Assembly: GCF_001306135.1 (NCBI RefSeq)
Contig: NZ_LGKP01000022.1
Coordinates: 372,001 to 436,000 of the forward strand
Origin: Herpetosiphon geysericola
Lineage (GTDB): Bacteria; Chloroflexota; Chloroflexia; Chloroflexales; Herpetosiphonaceae
Length of the DNA stretch: 64,000 nucleotides
Reading direction: 5' to 3'
The translations under genes were made by a program, and so were the position numbers. This document shows, piece by piece, positions 50,546-60,286 of this stretch (position 1 is the stretch's first letter; the number at the start of each line of letters is the position of its first letter). Under the pieces are notes generated by a model. That model saw nothing but the letters and a program-made list of their open reading frames with translations, was not told the DNA's origin and did not search any database.

Positions 50546-52090
50546 CTATTCTTGTGCAAAGCGAAATTCAGTGCCCTTGGGTAAGGTTTGGCTAAATTGC
50601 TCAAGCAATTGGCGCACTTGGGCACTCGTATTCGGGTCACGAACATAGAAGGAAACATCTGGCTCCTCGACTGAAGCATAGCGAGATTCTAAATGAAGCT
50701 TGCCAATTTGCGTCCAGTCGCTCGGTAGGTATGTTTTAAACCAACTATCGTAAATCATAATTAAATTAACATCATATTGACTTGCTATTGTTTCCATCCA
50801 ATTAGGTGAATTCGTTCTGCGATAATCAATGACATCAATATTCGATAGACCGAATAAATCTAATGTATAATGCGGGTTGAAATATGAAACAAGCCCAATG
50901 TCATTAACTCCAACGTTAGCATTATAATATTTACTTGCAAAGAGAGCCATTTGATATTGTTGACTATAAATACTGTTGGACATTGCTGGAGCATGTACCA
51001 TATTATAAATATATTTTGAGAAAATGAGAACTGTTAATAATAATAAAATTGTTGCTAAAATATTTCTGGTATTGCTAATTGCTACTTGAATAGTGTTTCT
51101 GTATAAATAAATAAATACAACTGTTGCATAGATAAACATAAATGTTTCGTAGCGATGAAATGAGCCTAAGGTTGTACCAAAGATTAACTGTAATACGATA
51201 GATGTCATTATAGTGAGTTTAAGATAGAAATTGGATTTTTGGCGCAATTTGATTCCAATTAAAATTAATAATCCTAATAAATAATACCATGTAGCTTCTT
51301 GCATTGCGAACGATATATTAATTAATAGAACTTCAAAAGAACTTTTACTTGAAAAGAATGATGTTTTAATAATCACTGATGTGGGTAGATAGCTTAAACC
51401 AATCCTATGGAGAAAATATGAGAATGCTGCTAATGGCGCAAGCGTTAGGATTAATCCAAGCAATGATAATAAACGATAGCCTTTAAAATAAAGATAGATC
51501 AACAATGGAACAGAAATTGCCAAATTTTCGTACCGTATTAATGAGCTTAACATAATCGTAATGATTATCGATTTGTTAAGCTTATTATTGATTTCTAACT
51601 CCAAAACGTTATAAATAAGAATCGAGGTTAATAATATTTGAAGGATGTGTTCCATTCCTGACCATATCAATGGAGTTAATGAAGAAATAATAATAAATAT
51701 TGAAATAATGACTGCCTTCTTGGTTGTACTAATAGTATCTTGAAATATCAATCGAATCGATTTAGAGATGAAAAATAATATGCCAAAGCCAAAAAGGATA
51801 TTAAGTATTAATGGAATATATTCAAAAAAGGCTAAAGGTGCAAATAGCGCTAAAATAAATGGCCAGAGAATACTGGAGGATGGCGCTGATGGCTCGATTA
51901 GCTGCAATCCATAATGGCCTGCATAAATGTTGCGTGCTAGTGCTAGGTGAATATAGGGATCATCAAGGGTATACATGAATTTCCCTGCGTTCAAGCTATA
52001 CATCACCACCCCTTGGATCACCAGGATGAATCCGAGAATCAGATATGGGATGGCACTGTGGATTGATTGGAAATTTAGGAGTCGTTTCAT
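50546..52090 (-). CDS. GT-C-like polytopic membrane protein, copy 1
   Basis: A 514-residue protein with about eleven to thirteen membrane helices and a first outer loop carrying Asp43-Asp44 (TLDDPYIHLALARN), the acidic motif of GT-C glycosyltransferases that use polyprenol-phosphate sugars. The C-terminal region is soluble. It is paralogous throughout to the 52310 gene, to the last residues (PKGTEFRFAQE). The coding sequence is much more AT-rich than its neighbours. The substrate is unknown. Confidence 0.8.
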   Translation of the reverse strand: MKRLLNFQSIHSAIPYLILGFILVIQGVVMYSLNAGKFMYTLDDPYIHLALARNIYAGHYGLQLIEPSAPSSSILWPFILALFAPLAFFEYIPLILNILFGFGILFFISKSIRLIFQDTISTTKKAVIISIFIIISSLTPLIWSGMEHILQILLTSILIYNVLELEINNKLNKSIIITIMLSSLIRYENLAISVPLLIYLYFKGYRLLSLLGLILTLAPLAAFSYFLHRIGLSYLPTSVIIKTSFFSSKSSFEVLLINISFAMQEATWYYLLGLLILIGIKLRQKSNFYLKLTIMTSIVLQLIFGTTLGSFHRYETFMFIYATVVFIYLYRNTIQVAISNTRNILATILLLLTVLIFSKYIYNMVHAPAMSNSIYSQQYQMALFASKYYNANVGVNDIGLVSYFNPHYTLDLFGLSNIDVIDYRRTNSPNWMETIASQYDVNLIMIYDSWFKTYLPSDWTQIGKLHLESRYASVEEPDVSFYVRDPNTSAQVRQLLEQFSQTLPKGTEFRFAQE

Positions 52091-52309
52091 AGTCCCTCAG
52101 TCTATCTATAAACTAAACTGGTTCCGCGATAATGGTGAATCAGCGCCCATTAGCTCCTGCTCGCTAGGTTAGTAGCGCCAGCCTAAACCATTATAAGGCC
52201 AAAAATCCTAGCTTTGCGACCAGAAAGCGAAGTGACTAATTTGCGATTCATCAGAGCCAATCGATCGTCGGGAATCGTACTTTTCTGGTTTGCTCTCAAG
52301 CTTTTGTAG

Positions 52310-53854
52310 CTATTCTTGTGCAAAGCGAAATTCGCTTCCCTTGGGTAAGCTTTGGCTAAATTGCTCAAGCAATTGACCTATAGCCTCGGCATTAGCTGGA
52401 TTGCGCACGTAAAATGCGACATCGCGATGGGCCGCTGCCGAAAGTTGGGTACTTAAGTGTAAATCGCCTAGTTTTGTCCATTGATCTGGGATAAAAGTTG
52501 GAAACCACTCAGCATAAATCATAATCAAATCAACGTTATAGCTACTCGCTATTTGTTCCATCCAGTTTGGGGTTTGATGTTTACGATAATCGATGACATC
52601 GATGTTGGATAAACCAAAAAGATCTAAGGTGTAGTCGTTGTTGAGGTAGGAAACAAGCCCAATATCGTTAACGCCAACCCTGCCCCGATAGTATGTATTG
52701 GTAAAGCGCGCCATTTGATATTGTTGGCTATAAATATTATTTGACATCACTGGAATGTAGATCAAATTGTAAACATAATCAGATACAGTTAACATAACTA
52801 AAATGACGAGGATGGTAATTGTGGTTTTGATTGGAGTAATGAATGCAGCTGGAACGCTCTCTCGATATAAATAGAGACAGATAAGGGTTGAAAAAACAAT
52901 CATATACGTTTCATAGCGATAAAACGCACCTAAAGTTGTGCCAAAAATCAATTGCAAGCCAATCGCGGTCGCTGTAATTAAGCTCAGTTGCCGGCTTATG
53001 TTGTTGCGTACTTTTAGCCCAATCAAGATTAACATTCCAAGTAAATAAAACCAGGTTAATGCTTCCATTGAAAATAGCAACGTTGTCATCAACACTTCGA
53101 TTGAACTTTTATTGGAAAAAAGCGATGATTTAATGATGACTGATGTTGGGAGATAGCCCAACCCAAGGCTATGCAGAAAATACGAGAATCCTGCTAAAGG
53201 CAATAGTGTGCCAACTAATCCAATCCCTGCAAGTCTACGATAGCCTTTTAGATACAGAAACAGGAGAACTGGAACCGAAAGTGCCAAGGTTTCATAACGT
53301 ACAAAGGGATTCAATATAAGCGCAACGATTAATAGTTTATTGAGTTTCTGATTAATCTGAAGTTCTAAAAGATTATACGTAATAATCATCGTTATTACTA
53401 CTTGAAGTACATGCTCCATTCCAGAGAAGATTAATGGTACAAGATTCGCAATAATAATAAAGCCAGTTATGATCGATAAATGCTTAAATTGACTTATTTG
53501 ATCTTGAAAGATTAATTTAATCGTTTTTTGAATAAAGAACAGCGCTAAAAAACCAAGAATTAAGTTAAGTAATAACGGAACATATTCAAACAATGGCAAT
53601 CGGGCAAAGATGGCGAGGATAAAGGGCCAGAGAATACTGGATGATGGCGCTGATGGCTCAACCACATTAATCCCATAATGGCCATGGGCAATATTGCGGG
53701 CTAAACTCAGATGAATATAGGGATCGTCAAGAATGTAGAGGAATTTTCCAGCGTTCAAGAAATAAATCGCCACCCCTTGGATTAACAGGATTAATCCAAG
53801 AATGAGATAGGGGATGGCGGTGTGGATTGATTGAGAAGGCAGTACTGGTTTCAT
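52310..53854 (-). CDS. GT-C-like polytopic membrane protein, copy 2
   Basis: A 514-residue paralogue of the 50546 product, the same length, with Asp43-Asp44 in ILDDPYIHLSLARN, VEPSAPSSSILWPFILA, LPTSVIIK and VGVNDIGLVSYLN. The two copies are separated by 219 bases with no gene. Likely a recent tandem duplication feeding sugar transfer to lipid or protein at the membrane. Confidence 0.82.
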   Translation of the reverse strand: MKPVLPSQSIHTAIPYLILGLILLIQGVAIYFLNAGKFLYILDDPYIHLSLARNIAHGHYGINVVEPSAPSSSILWPFILAIFARLPLFEYVPLLLNLILGFLALFFIQKTIKLIFQDQISQFKHLSIITGFIIIANLVPLIFSGMEHVLQVVITMIITYNLLELQINQKLNKLLIVALILNPFVRYETLALSVPVLLFLYLKGYRRLAGIGLVGTLLPLAGFSYFLHSLGLGYLPTSVIIKSSLFSNKSSIEVLMTTLLFSMEALTWFYLLGMLILIGLKVRNNISRQLSLITATAIGLQLIFGTTLGAFYRYETYMIVFSTLICLYLYRESVPAAFITPIKTTITILVILVMLTVSDYVYNLIYIPVMSNNIYSQQYQMARFTNTYYRGRVGVNDIGLVSYLNNDYTLDLFGLSNIDVIDYRKHQTPNWMEQIASSYNVDLIMIYAEWFPTFIPDQWTKLGDLHLSTQLSAAAHRDVAFYVRNPANAEAIGQLLEQFSQSLPKGSEFRFAQE

Positions 53855-54076
53855 AATCCCTCAGTTTATCTACAAGCTGGTTCCGCGCCAAGGCTCCATG
53901 AATCAGCGCTCATAAATGCCTGATCGCTACTATACCATAGGCGCTCTTGATTGCTTTATGACCAAATAGTTTGCCAGTTGCTGTGTGGTTCTTGCTGCTG
54001 TTCTGCCTGCTGATCGACGATAAATCGTGATACAATGCACAAAGATTGACCAAATCATCTGCAATGGAGCGTTATT

Positions 54077-55558
54077 GTGGCTGCAAAAATACCTGCAACT
54101 TTCGCCGATTTACGCGAATGGATCGCGTTCTTGGAGAAACGCGGCGAATTAAAACGGATCAAAACGCCAGTTTCTTCAGACCTTGAAATTACTGAAATTA
54201 CCGACCGTGTTTCGAAAATGAAGCAAGGGCAAGGTAATGTCGCATTATTATTTGAAAATGTGATTGGCTCGGATTTGCCGGTCTTGATTAATGGGGTTGG
54301 CACGGAGCAACGTATGGCTTGGGCCTTGGGCTTAGAAAAGCTCGACGATTTGCGCGCCCGCTTGGCCAGCGTCGTCAAGCCCGAAGTGCCCGATGGCGTT
54401 TTCGATAAGCTCAAAAAGGTCAGCGAGCTTTCCGAAATTGTGCGCTATCGGCCTAAAACGGTCGCCAGCGCTCCTTGCCAAGATATTGTTTGGACTGGCG
54501 ATCAAATTGATTTGAATAAGTTGCCAATTCTTAAATGCTGGCCCGATGATGGTGGCCGCTATGTGACCTTGACCACTGTGATCTCCCGCGATCCGGTCAA
54601 AGGGATTCGTAATGTGGGCATGTATCGGGTGCAAGTGTACGACGAAAAAACTGTCGGTATGCACTGGCAAATTCACAAAGGCGGCACTGAACATCAACGT
54701 GAAGCGCTGCGCAAAGGTGGGGTGAAATTGCCAGTTGCGGTCGCGATCGGCGGTGATTATGCCACGATCTACTCAGGTTCTGCGCCCTTGCCGCCAGGCA
54801 TCGACGAAATTATGTTGGCTGGTTGGTTGCGCCGCGAACGAGTTGAGATGGTCAAGTGTAAAACTATCGATCTCGAAGTGCCAGCCAACGCCGAAATTAT
54901 TCTTGAAGGCTATGTTGACCCCAGCGAAAGCCGGCTTGAAGGGCCATTCGGCGATCACACTGGCTACTATTCGTTGGCTGATCAATATCCTGTGATGCAT
55001 TTGACCGCAATCACCATGCGCAAAGATGCGATTTATCCCACCACGATTGTTGGCTATCCGCCACAAGAGGATTATTGGTTGGGCAAGGCGACCGAACGCT
55101 TGTTCTTGCCATTGATGCAATTGGTCGTGCCCGAGGTGATTGATGTCAATATGCCAGCAGAAGGCACGTTCCATAATCTGCTGGTGGTGAGCATCAAGAA
55201 AAAATACCCTGGTCAGGTGCGCAAAGTGATGTATGGACTTTGGGGCTTGATGCTAATGTCGTTGACCAAATTTATTATCGTGGTCGATGATGATATTGAT
55301 GTGCAGGATATGAACCAAGTTTTATTCCATGTCACCTCGAATGTCGATCCGCAGCGCGATACGGTGATTGTTGAAGGGCCGCTTGATGCGCTTGATCACT
55401 CAGCCGACCACTTTGCCTATGGCCACAAGATGGGGATTGATGCAACGCGCAAGCGCCAAGATATTGATCGCTTCCCGCGCGAATGGCCGCAAGATATTCG
55501 CATGACGAAAGCGATTGTTGATCGGGTGACCAAACGCTGGCGCGAATACGGCTTCTAA
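54077..55558 (+). CDS. UbiD-family decarboxylase
   Basis: A 493-residue prenyl-FMN-dependent decarboxylase of the UbiD/MenD-pathway type. It has FENVIGSDLPVLINGVG, GMYRVQVYDEKTVGMHWQIHKGG with the Arg region binding the cofactor, EGPFGDHTGYYS with the catalytic Glu, and PPQEDYWLGKATERLF. In Chloroflexota such enzymes often serve menaquinone synthesis; aromatic acid decarboxylation is an alternative. GTG start with GGAG upstream. No UbiX gene is nearby. Confidence 0.92.
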   Translation: MAAKIPATFADLREWIAFLEKRGELKRIKTPVSSDLEITEITDRVSKMKQGQGNVALLFENVIGSDLPVLINGVGTEQRMAWALGLEKLDDLRARLASVVKPEVPDGVFDKLKKVSELSEIVRYRPKTVASAPCQDIVWTGDQIDLNKLPILKCWPDDGGRYVTLTTVISRDPVKGIRNVGMYRVQVYDEKTVGMHWQIHKGGTEHQREALRKGGVKLPVAVAIGGDYATIYSGSAPLPPGIDEIMLAGWLRRERVEMVKCKTIDLEVPANAEIILEGYVDPSESRLEGPFGDHTGYYSLADQYPVMHLTAITMRKDAIYPTTIVGYPPQEDYWLGKATERLFLPLMQLVVPEVIDVNMPAEGTFHNLLVVSIKKKYPGQVRKVMYGLWGLMLMSLTKFIIVVDDDIDVQDMNQVLFHVTSNVDPQRDTVIVEGPLDALDHSADHFAYGHKMGIDATRKRQDIDRFPREWPQDIRMTKAIVDRVTKRWREYGF

Positions 55559-55579
55559 ATTGAATTGATGATCACAGAA

Positions 55580-55613
55580 ACAGCGCTAACCATTGCGGTT
55601 GGCGCTGTTTTTT
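55580..55613 (+). terminator. Intrinsic terminator after the UbiD gene
   Basis: A 12-bp stem with one wobble (55580-55591 with 55597-55608), followed by a T-run. Confidence 0.9.
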
Positions 55614-55728
55614 TATTTCCTGCGACAACGATTTGGCCCAAAAAATGTCGCATCGCTGTCGCATGGCCTTCGCTAAGGTGTAGCTGTGTCAATGGAGAAT
55701 GACCAGCTATTCAATGGTGGAGGCCAGA

Positions 55729-56556
55729 ATGGAAACGCACGCTTGGTATGTGGAGTTGGTGGCAGCAGTTGCCGTGGCTCAAGGCTGGAATTTAACCGCT
55801 GAAGAACAGACTGATTTAGCCGAATTAGTTGCAGATTATAGCCAACAAAGCGCTGGAAATAAACAGACGAAACTGAGCGAAATCACGATCAATCTTTGGC
55901 ATGATTACCCAACAGTTCAGCGTGCGCTTGATCCGCAACATCCACAGCATGAGGAAGCCCTCGATCAGCTCTATCAACAGATTAATCATTGTTTGAAGCA
56001 AATCCATGTTTTTGAGGTCGATGCGTTGTATCTTGATGAACGTTCGCCTGATCTCTGTGCCTATGCTGATCTAACCCAAAAACTGAGCCAATTTCGCTTT
56101 GAAGCGCGTTTGAGCACCTATATTTATCAGGTGACATGGCGCGCCGTATTGCAATGGCGCCGCTCGACCAACGCATTAAAGCGTGGTGGCGCTGGCTTTA
56201 AGCGCCAACAAGCCTCTGCTGCGGCCCAACAGGTCTACTATTTAAGCCAGGCGCAGCAGAATCAAGATTTTTTGCTGGAAGATATGTTAGTTGCGCCCGA
56301 TCCAGCAGTTGATGATCTGGTTGCAGTGCGCCAACTAAAACGTGAAATTTCACATGTGGTGGTGCGCATGCACGATGATCCATTGTATGCAGTGGCGCAA
56401 CGGCTTTGGCATGAACTCTTGTTTGAGCAACCCAATATTTCGGCCTTGGCTGAAACCGAGGGCTTGGCAGCTGGCGCCTTATTCAATTTGCGTGCGCGGA
56501 TTGGGCGGCGTTGCCGCGACGTGGTTGAGCGTTGGTGCGTTGGTTTGGATGAATAA
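55729..56556 (+). CDS. Divergent sigma70-family (ECF-like) protein
   Basis: A 275-residue protein. The middle (FRFEARLSTYIYQVTWRAVLQ and RR) matches sigma region 2.3-2.4 of ECF factors. A helix-turn-helix-like end (LLFEQPNISALAETEGLAAG and onward to RIGRRCRDVV) sits where region 4 should be. The N-terminal 100 residues are extra. It is probably a specialised sigma factor or a derived regulator; no anti-sigma gene is adjacent. ATG 55729 has GGAGG 5 bases upstream. Confidence 0.6.
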   Translation: METHAWYVELVAAVAVAQGWNLTAEEQTDLAELVADYSQQSAGNKQTKLSEITINLWHDYPTVQRALDPQHPQHEEALDQLYQQINHCLKQIHVFEVDALYLDERSPDLCAYADLTQKLSQFRFEARLSTYIYQVTWRAVLQWRRSTNALKRGGAGFKRQQASAAAQQVYYLSQAQQNQDFLLEDMLVAPDPAVDDLVAVRQLKREISHVVVRMHDDPLYAVAQRLWHELLFEQPNISALAETEGLAAGALFNLRARIGRRCRDVVERWCVGLDE

Positions 56557-56675
56557 AAATTTACCTAGATTGCGTCTGCGCTTTATGGTAAGATAACGCT
56601 GAAAGCTTGAATAGATAAGCCAGTGGCAAAGGCGCTGCTGGCTTTTAGCTAGTTCAAAACAAGGAGTATGGCCCC

Positions 56676-57863
56676 ATGAGCAACGAGCGCGAAGCGGTGT
56701 TGTTGAGTGCTGCCCGCACGCCAATTGGCAAGTTTGGCGGGAGTCTGGCTGATTTAACTGCGCCTCAACTCGGTGCGATCGCAATTAAGGCCGCATTGGA
56801 GCGAGCCGGGATCAATGGTGATGTTGTTGATGAAGTGATTATGGGTAATGTCGTTGGGGCCGGGCTTGGCCAAGCTCCAGCGCGCCAAGCTGCCTTGGGT
56901 GCTGGTGTGCCCGATAGTGTCAGCGCCCTGACGATCAATAAAGTTTGTGGTTCTGGCTTGAAGGCCGTGATGCTTGCAGCGAGCATGATTAAAGCTGGCG
57001 ATGCTGAGTTGATTGTGGCTGGGGGCATGGAAAACATGTCGCGAGCGCCCTATTTGCTGCCCCAAGCGCGCTTTGGCTATCGGCTTGGCAATGGCGAAAT
57101 TCAAGATTCAGTTGTGCACGATGGCTTGTGGTGTGCAATTGAGCATCATCACATGGGCAACTCAGCAGAATGGGTGGCTGATGCTTGTGGCGTGAGCCGC
57201 GAGATGCAAGATGAATTTGCCTACAATTCGCATCGCAAAGCTGCCGCTGCAATTGCCCGTGGCTCGTTCAAAAACGAAATTGTGCCAGTGGAGCTGAAGA
57301 GCCGCAAAGGCACAACGATTTTTGATACCGACGAGCCAGTGCGCGCTGATAGCACCGTTGAAGCCTTGGCCAAACTCAAGCCAGCCTTCAAAGCTGATGG
57401 CACTGTGACCGCTGGCAATGCGCCTGGGATTACTGATGGCGCTTCGGCCTTGGTGGTGGCAAGTATGGCTAAAGCTCAAGAATTGGGTGCTAAGCCATTA
57501 GCGCGCATCCTTGGCTATGCCCAAGCAGGCGTAAAACCCTTGGAAATCTTCACTGCGCCAGCATTTGCTGTGCGGCGTTTGCTTGAAGTAACCAACACTA
57601 GCTTGGCCGATTATGATTTGTATGAATTTAATGAGGCCTTTGCCGCTCAAGCCGTGGCCAACGGCCAAGATCTCAATATTGATTGGGAGCGCTTGAACGT
57701 CAATGGTGGTGCGGTTGCCTTGGGTCACCCAATTGGTGCAAGCGGTGCTCGGGTTTTGACGACCTTGGTCTATGCCTTACAAGAGCGTGGCGGCAAGCGT
57801 GGCCTTGCGACCCTTTGTTTAGGTGGTGGCGAAGCCGTGGCCTTGGCGATCGAGTTGATCTAA
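56676..57863 (+). CDS. Acetyl-CoA C-acetyltransferase (thiolase)
   Basis: A 395-residue thiolase. [11 protein letters not shown] has the acyl-accepting Cys89, [17 protein letters not shown] and FNEAFAAQ are typical, [10 protein letters not shown] has the catalytic His, and [13 protein letters not shown] the second Cys. It condenses two acetyl-CoA or cleaves 3-ketoacyl-CoA; direction cannot be read. Length is standard. AAGGAG lies before the ATG. A 66-residue gene follows after 53 bases. Confidence 0.95.
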   Translation: MSNEREAVLLSAARTPIGKFGGSLADLTAPQLGAIAIKAALERAGINGDVVDEVIMGNVVGAGLGQAPARQAALGAGVPDSVSALTINKVCGSGLKAVMLAASMIKAGDAELIVAGGMENMSRAPYLLPQARFGYRLGNGEIQDSVVHDGLWCAIEHHHMGNSAEWVADACGVSREMQDEFAYNSHRKAAAAIARGSFKNEIVPVELKSRKGTTIFDTDEPVRADSTVEALAKLKPAFKADGTVTAGNAPGITDGASALVVASMAKAQELGAKPLARILGYAQAGVKPLEIFTAPAFAVRRLLEVTNTSLADYDLYEFNEAFAAQAVANGQDLNIDWERLNVNGGAVALGHPIGASGARVLTTLVYALQERGGKRGLATLCLGGGEAVALAIELI

Positions 57864-57916
57864 GTCTGAGCGAGAAGGTTGATGACGGCAAAAAACAACC
57901 AGTATAAGGAGGAACA

Positions 57917-58117
57917 ATGGGTACTGTTGAGTTGATCTCTACTTTGGATGAAGGCGTTCGTGAAGGTCGGATTGCGCCCTATTTGGCCGATTTTATTGCA
58001 GCGCAAGCCCTGAATGTTTCAGCCGACGAAGTTGGCTTTAGCGAATGGGGCAGCCCCGACCACGACGTGCTATCCCGCGTTGGAGCAACCATCGAATCCC
58101 TTTCCCGTCATCAATAA
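57917..58117 (+). CDS. Small soluble protein, unknown function
   Basis: A 66-residue acidic protein without membrane segments; I do not recognise it. A strong GGAGG lies 7 bases before the ATG, and the gene ends at a good terminator. It may be co-transcribed with the thiolase. Confidence 0.7.
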   Translation: MGTVELISTLDEGVREGRIAPYLADFIAAQALNVSADEVGFSEWGSPDHDVLSRVGATIESLSRHQ

Positions 58118-58121
58118 ACCA

Positions 58122-58154
58122 AATGCGGCGCTACTTTATTCGTAGCGCCGCATT
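58122..58154 (+). terminator. Intrinsic terminator
   Basis: A perfect 13-bp stem (58122-58134 with 58142-58154), T-run weak. Confidence 0.75.
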
Positions 58155-58192
58155 GCTAAAATTGCCTGAAAAAAGTTTGTGAACCTTGTCAT

Positions 58193-58221
58193 TTGCAATT
58201 TTATTCAGGCTGTGCTATACT
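58193..58221 (+). promoter_or_regulatory. tRNA-Lys promoter
   Basis: TTGCAA (58193-58198), 17 bases, TATACT (58216-58221), the same layout and flanking bases as the promoter at 41743. The stop codon of the recombinase ORF falls inside it. Confidence 0.75.
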
Positions 58222-59729
58222 CTCACGCGTTGGGCCGGTAGCTCAGTGGTAGAGCATCGGACTTTTAATCCGCTGGTCGTGGGTTCGATCCCCACCCGGC
58301 TCACCAAGCGGGATTGTTGCAAACTTGCTACGAGTTCTAGAAATGGTTCTCGTGGCTGGTAGGCGACAATCCCTTTTTTTGTGCCCCAAACGGCTGCAAT
58401 GAGTGATTGTAAGGCTACGCGCTTCTCGGCTAAGGCTCCCTTCTGCTTAAATGTCCAACTAATTGATTCCAACAGATCTAAGGCTTGCTCCATATTAAAG
58501 GATGCAGCTGGCTTTTGGCGTGGTGCTTGTGCTTGGGCCAACAACGCTGATTTGCGCTGCTCATATTCATCAGCCCGAATGTGATCGTTGAGAAACAAGC
58601 GCTTGAGTGCGGCAAGCTCGGCTTCAATGTTGGGTGCTTCGGGTTCTGGTTGTTGGCGTGCGGCCCACTGTTGCTGTGCAACTCGGAGAATGTCGCGCTT
58701 CCAATCGCTGGGAAACGCCAAGGCATCGAGCACCGCAATCATATGCTGATCAATCACATCGTTTCGTACCATGGCCATGGGGCATTGGTTATAACGGCGT
58801 TGGCTGCACTCATAATACACAACATTGGTTGTGCGCTTGTAGTGTTGCCACATGCGGCTGCCACATTGCTCACAATATAGAATTTCACTGAGTAGCCCAC
58901 GGCCTTGGCTCACGGGTGTCCAGCCACGCTTTTGGCCGCGCCGATCAAGCAAGGCTTGTACCGCGTCCCATGTTTTTTGATCAATCAGCGCTTCGTGTTG
59001 GCCAACATAGTTTTGGCCTTTATAGCTCACTTTGCCAATATAGATTTGGTTGCGCAGCATCGATGCAACATTATCTTTGGTGTAGGGAACATAGCGTCCT
59101 TGCTGCGTATTCCAAACCCGCGCACCACGTTGATTCATTGCATCGGCGATGGTGCTGAAACTATAAAGTCCAGTTGCATAGAGGGTAAACAGCATGCGCT
59201 GGTGCTCGGCATCGGCTGAAGGAACCAGCACCCCGTGCTCATTGCGTTGGTAGCCGGTTGGCACTGGGCCTGGCAACTTGCCTGATTCCGCAGCTGCACG
59301 GCGGGCGCGTGCCACCCGTTCCCCTGTTAGCCGGCTATAAAGTTCGGCTCCAGCTCCCAACATGGTCAGATTGAAACGGCCAGCAGCAGTATCCATTTCA
59401 ATCGGCTCGGTAATTGAAATGAGTTGAATCCCCAGCGCGTGGAATTCATCAACCACCCGCAGCTGAAGCGAGGTGTTACGGGCGCAGCGGTCGAGCTTCC
59501 ACACTAAGACAACATCAAAGCATCGTGGTTTCCGAGCGGCATCTGCACGAAGCTGCATAAACGCGGGACGATCAGCATTGCGGCCACTCTTGCCCGCATC
59601 TTGATAGACCTGCACAACGTGCCAACCATGGCGTTGGGCATAGGCCTGACAATCACGCTCTTGGCTTGCAAGGCTGCTGTTTTCAGCTTGTTCACGGGTT
59701 GAAACCCGCGTATAGATAACGGCGCGCAT
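58215..59729 (-). CDS. Large serine recombinase (integrase)
   Basis: A 504-residue large serine recombinase. The N-terminal resolvase domain has the nucleophile Ser10 (YTRVSTREQ) and LVWKLDRCARN. A recombinase domain and a zinc ribbon (CEQCGSRM ... CPMAM) come next, then a coiled coil. The last 30 residues or so (SRVGIEPTTSGLK ...) are encoded by the antisense of tRNA-Lys and part of its promoter, so the C-terminus was set by integration. It catalyses integration and excision of the element that extends right of here. Confidence 0.93.
   Translation of the reverse strand: MRAVIYTRVSTREQAENSSLASQERDCQAYAQRHGWHVVQVYQDAGKSGRNADRPAFMQLRADAARKPRCFDVVLVWKLDRCARNTSLQLRVVDEFHALGIQLISITEPIEMDTAAGRFNLTMLGAGAELYSRLTGERVARARRAAAESGKLPGPVPTGYQRNEHGVLVPSADAEHQRMLFTLYATGLYSFSTIADAMNQRGARVWNTQQGRYVPYTKDNVASMLRNQIYIGKVSYKGQNYVGQHEALIDQKTWDAVQALLDRRGQKRGWTPVSQGRGLLSEILYCEQCGSRMWQHYKRTTNVVYYECSQRRYNQCPMAMVRNDVIDQHMIAVLDALAFPSDWKRDILRVAQQQWAARQQPEPEAPNIEAELAALKRLFLNDHIRADEYEQRKSALLAQAQAPRQKPAASFNMEQALDLLESISWTFKQKGALAEKRVALQSLIAAVWGTKKGIVAYQPREPFLELVASLQQSRLVSRVGIEPTTSGLKVRCSTTELPAQRVRV
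58232..58306 (+). tRNA. tRNA-Lys (anticodon TTT), attachment site of the mobile element
   Basis: A 75-base cloverleaf with encoded CCA: acceptor GGGCCGG/CCGGCTC (one G-T pair), discriminator A, anticodon loop CTTTTAA (anticodon 58264-58266), T-arm GTGGG-TTCGATC-CCCAC. Its 3' end borders the integrated element, so the insertion keeps the tRNA functional. Confidence 0.93.
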
Positions 59730-59741
59730 GAATAATCCCTT

Positions 59742-59930
59742 CTACGCTGCTTTCGATTGAGGCGGTTGTGCAGATGATTGATCCGCTTCATGGTCTTTGT
59801 CAAGCATCAATGCAACCAACAACGCTGCAAAGGCTTGAACAACGGTTTCACGTTGCCCATTGGCTTGGCCCCTTTCAATTGGTGTTGGTGGTTGGGTTAG
59901 CTTGATCGGGTAAGGTTGGTCTAGCTCCAT
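59742..59930 (-). CDS. Small element protein, unknown function
   Basis: A 62-residue protein with a Pro-rich start and a helical centre (VVQAFAALLVALMLDKD), no recognised family. It overlaps the ASCH gene by 10 bases and ends 12 bases before the recombinase start, as in a packed phage operon. Confidence 0.6.
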   Translation of the reverse strand: MELDQPYPIKLTQPPTPIERGQANGQRETVVQAFAALLVALMLDKDHEADQSSAQPPQSKAA

Positions 59931-60277
59931 CGAATTAGCTCCATGTTTTCAATGGGCAATCCATCATAGACCGCGCTGAAGAAGCTGAGCATTTCGGCAA
60001 CGCTGGTAAATCCATCGGCTTGGGCCAATGCTAGTTCATCGGCGGCGGTCATTTTTGCTCCATCAAGCTCAATTCCATTGGCGCTGATGCGCACCGACTG
60101 AACGCTCGTGCAGGTTGCTTCCCGCAACAGGCGGCAGTGCTTTGTGCGCATTCCGGTATAGAGCTTGAGTTGATCACCAGGCTTGGTTGGGTGCTTGCGC
60201 TTTGGGCGAATGGTGCAGGATTTCGTGCCGCTAGCAACCGCCTCGGCAAACTGGGGCTTAAAGTTATACGCTGGCAT
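59921..60277 (-). CDS. ASCH-domain protein
   Basis: A 118-residue protein with the ASCH pattern: FAEAVASGTKSCTIRP, GDQLKLYTGMRTKHCRLL and a C-terminal helix. ASCH domains resemble PUA folds and probably bind RNA or modified nucleotides; they are frequent in phage genomes. No catalytic residues can be assigned. Confidence 0.8.
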   Translation of the reverse strand: MPAYNFKPQFAEAVASGTKSCTIRPKRKHPTKPGDQLKLYTGMRTKHCRLLREATCTSVQSVRISANGIELDGAKMTAADELALAQADGFTSVAEMLSFFSAVYDGLPIENMELIRWS

Positions 60278-60286
60278 GTATTGTCC

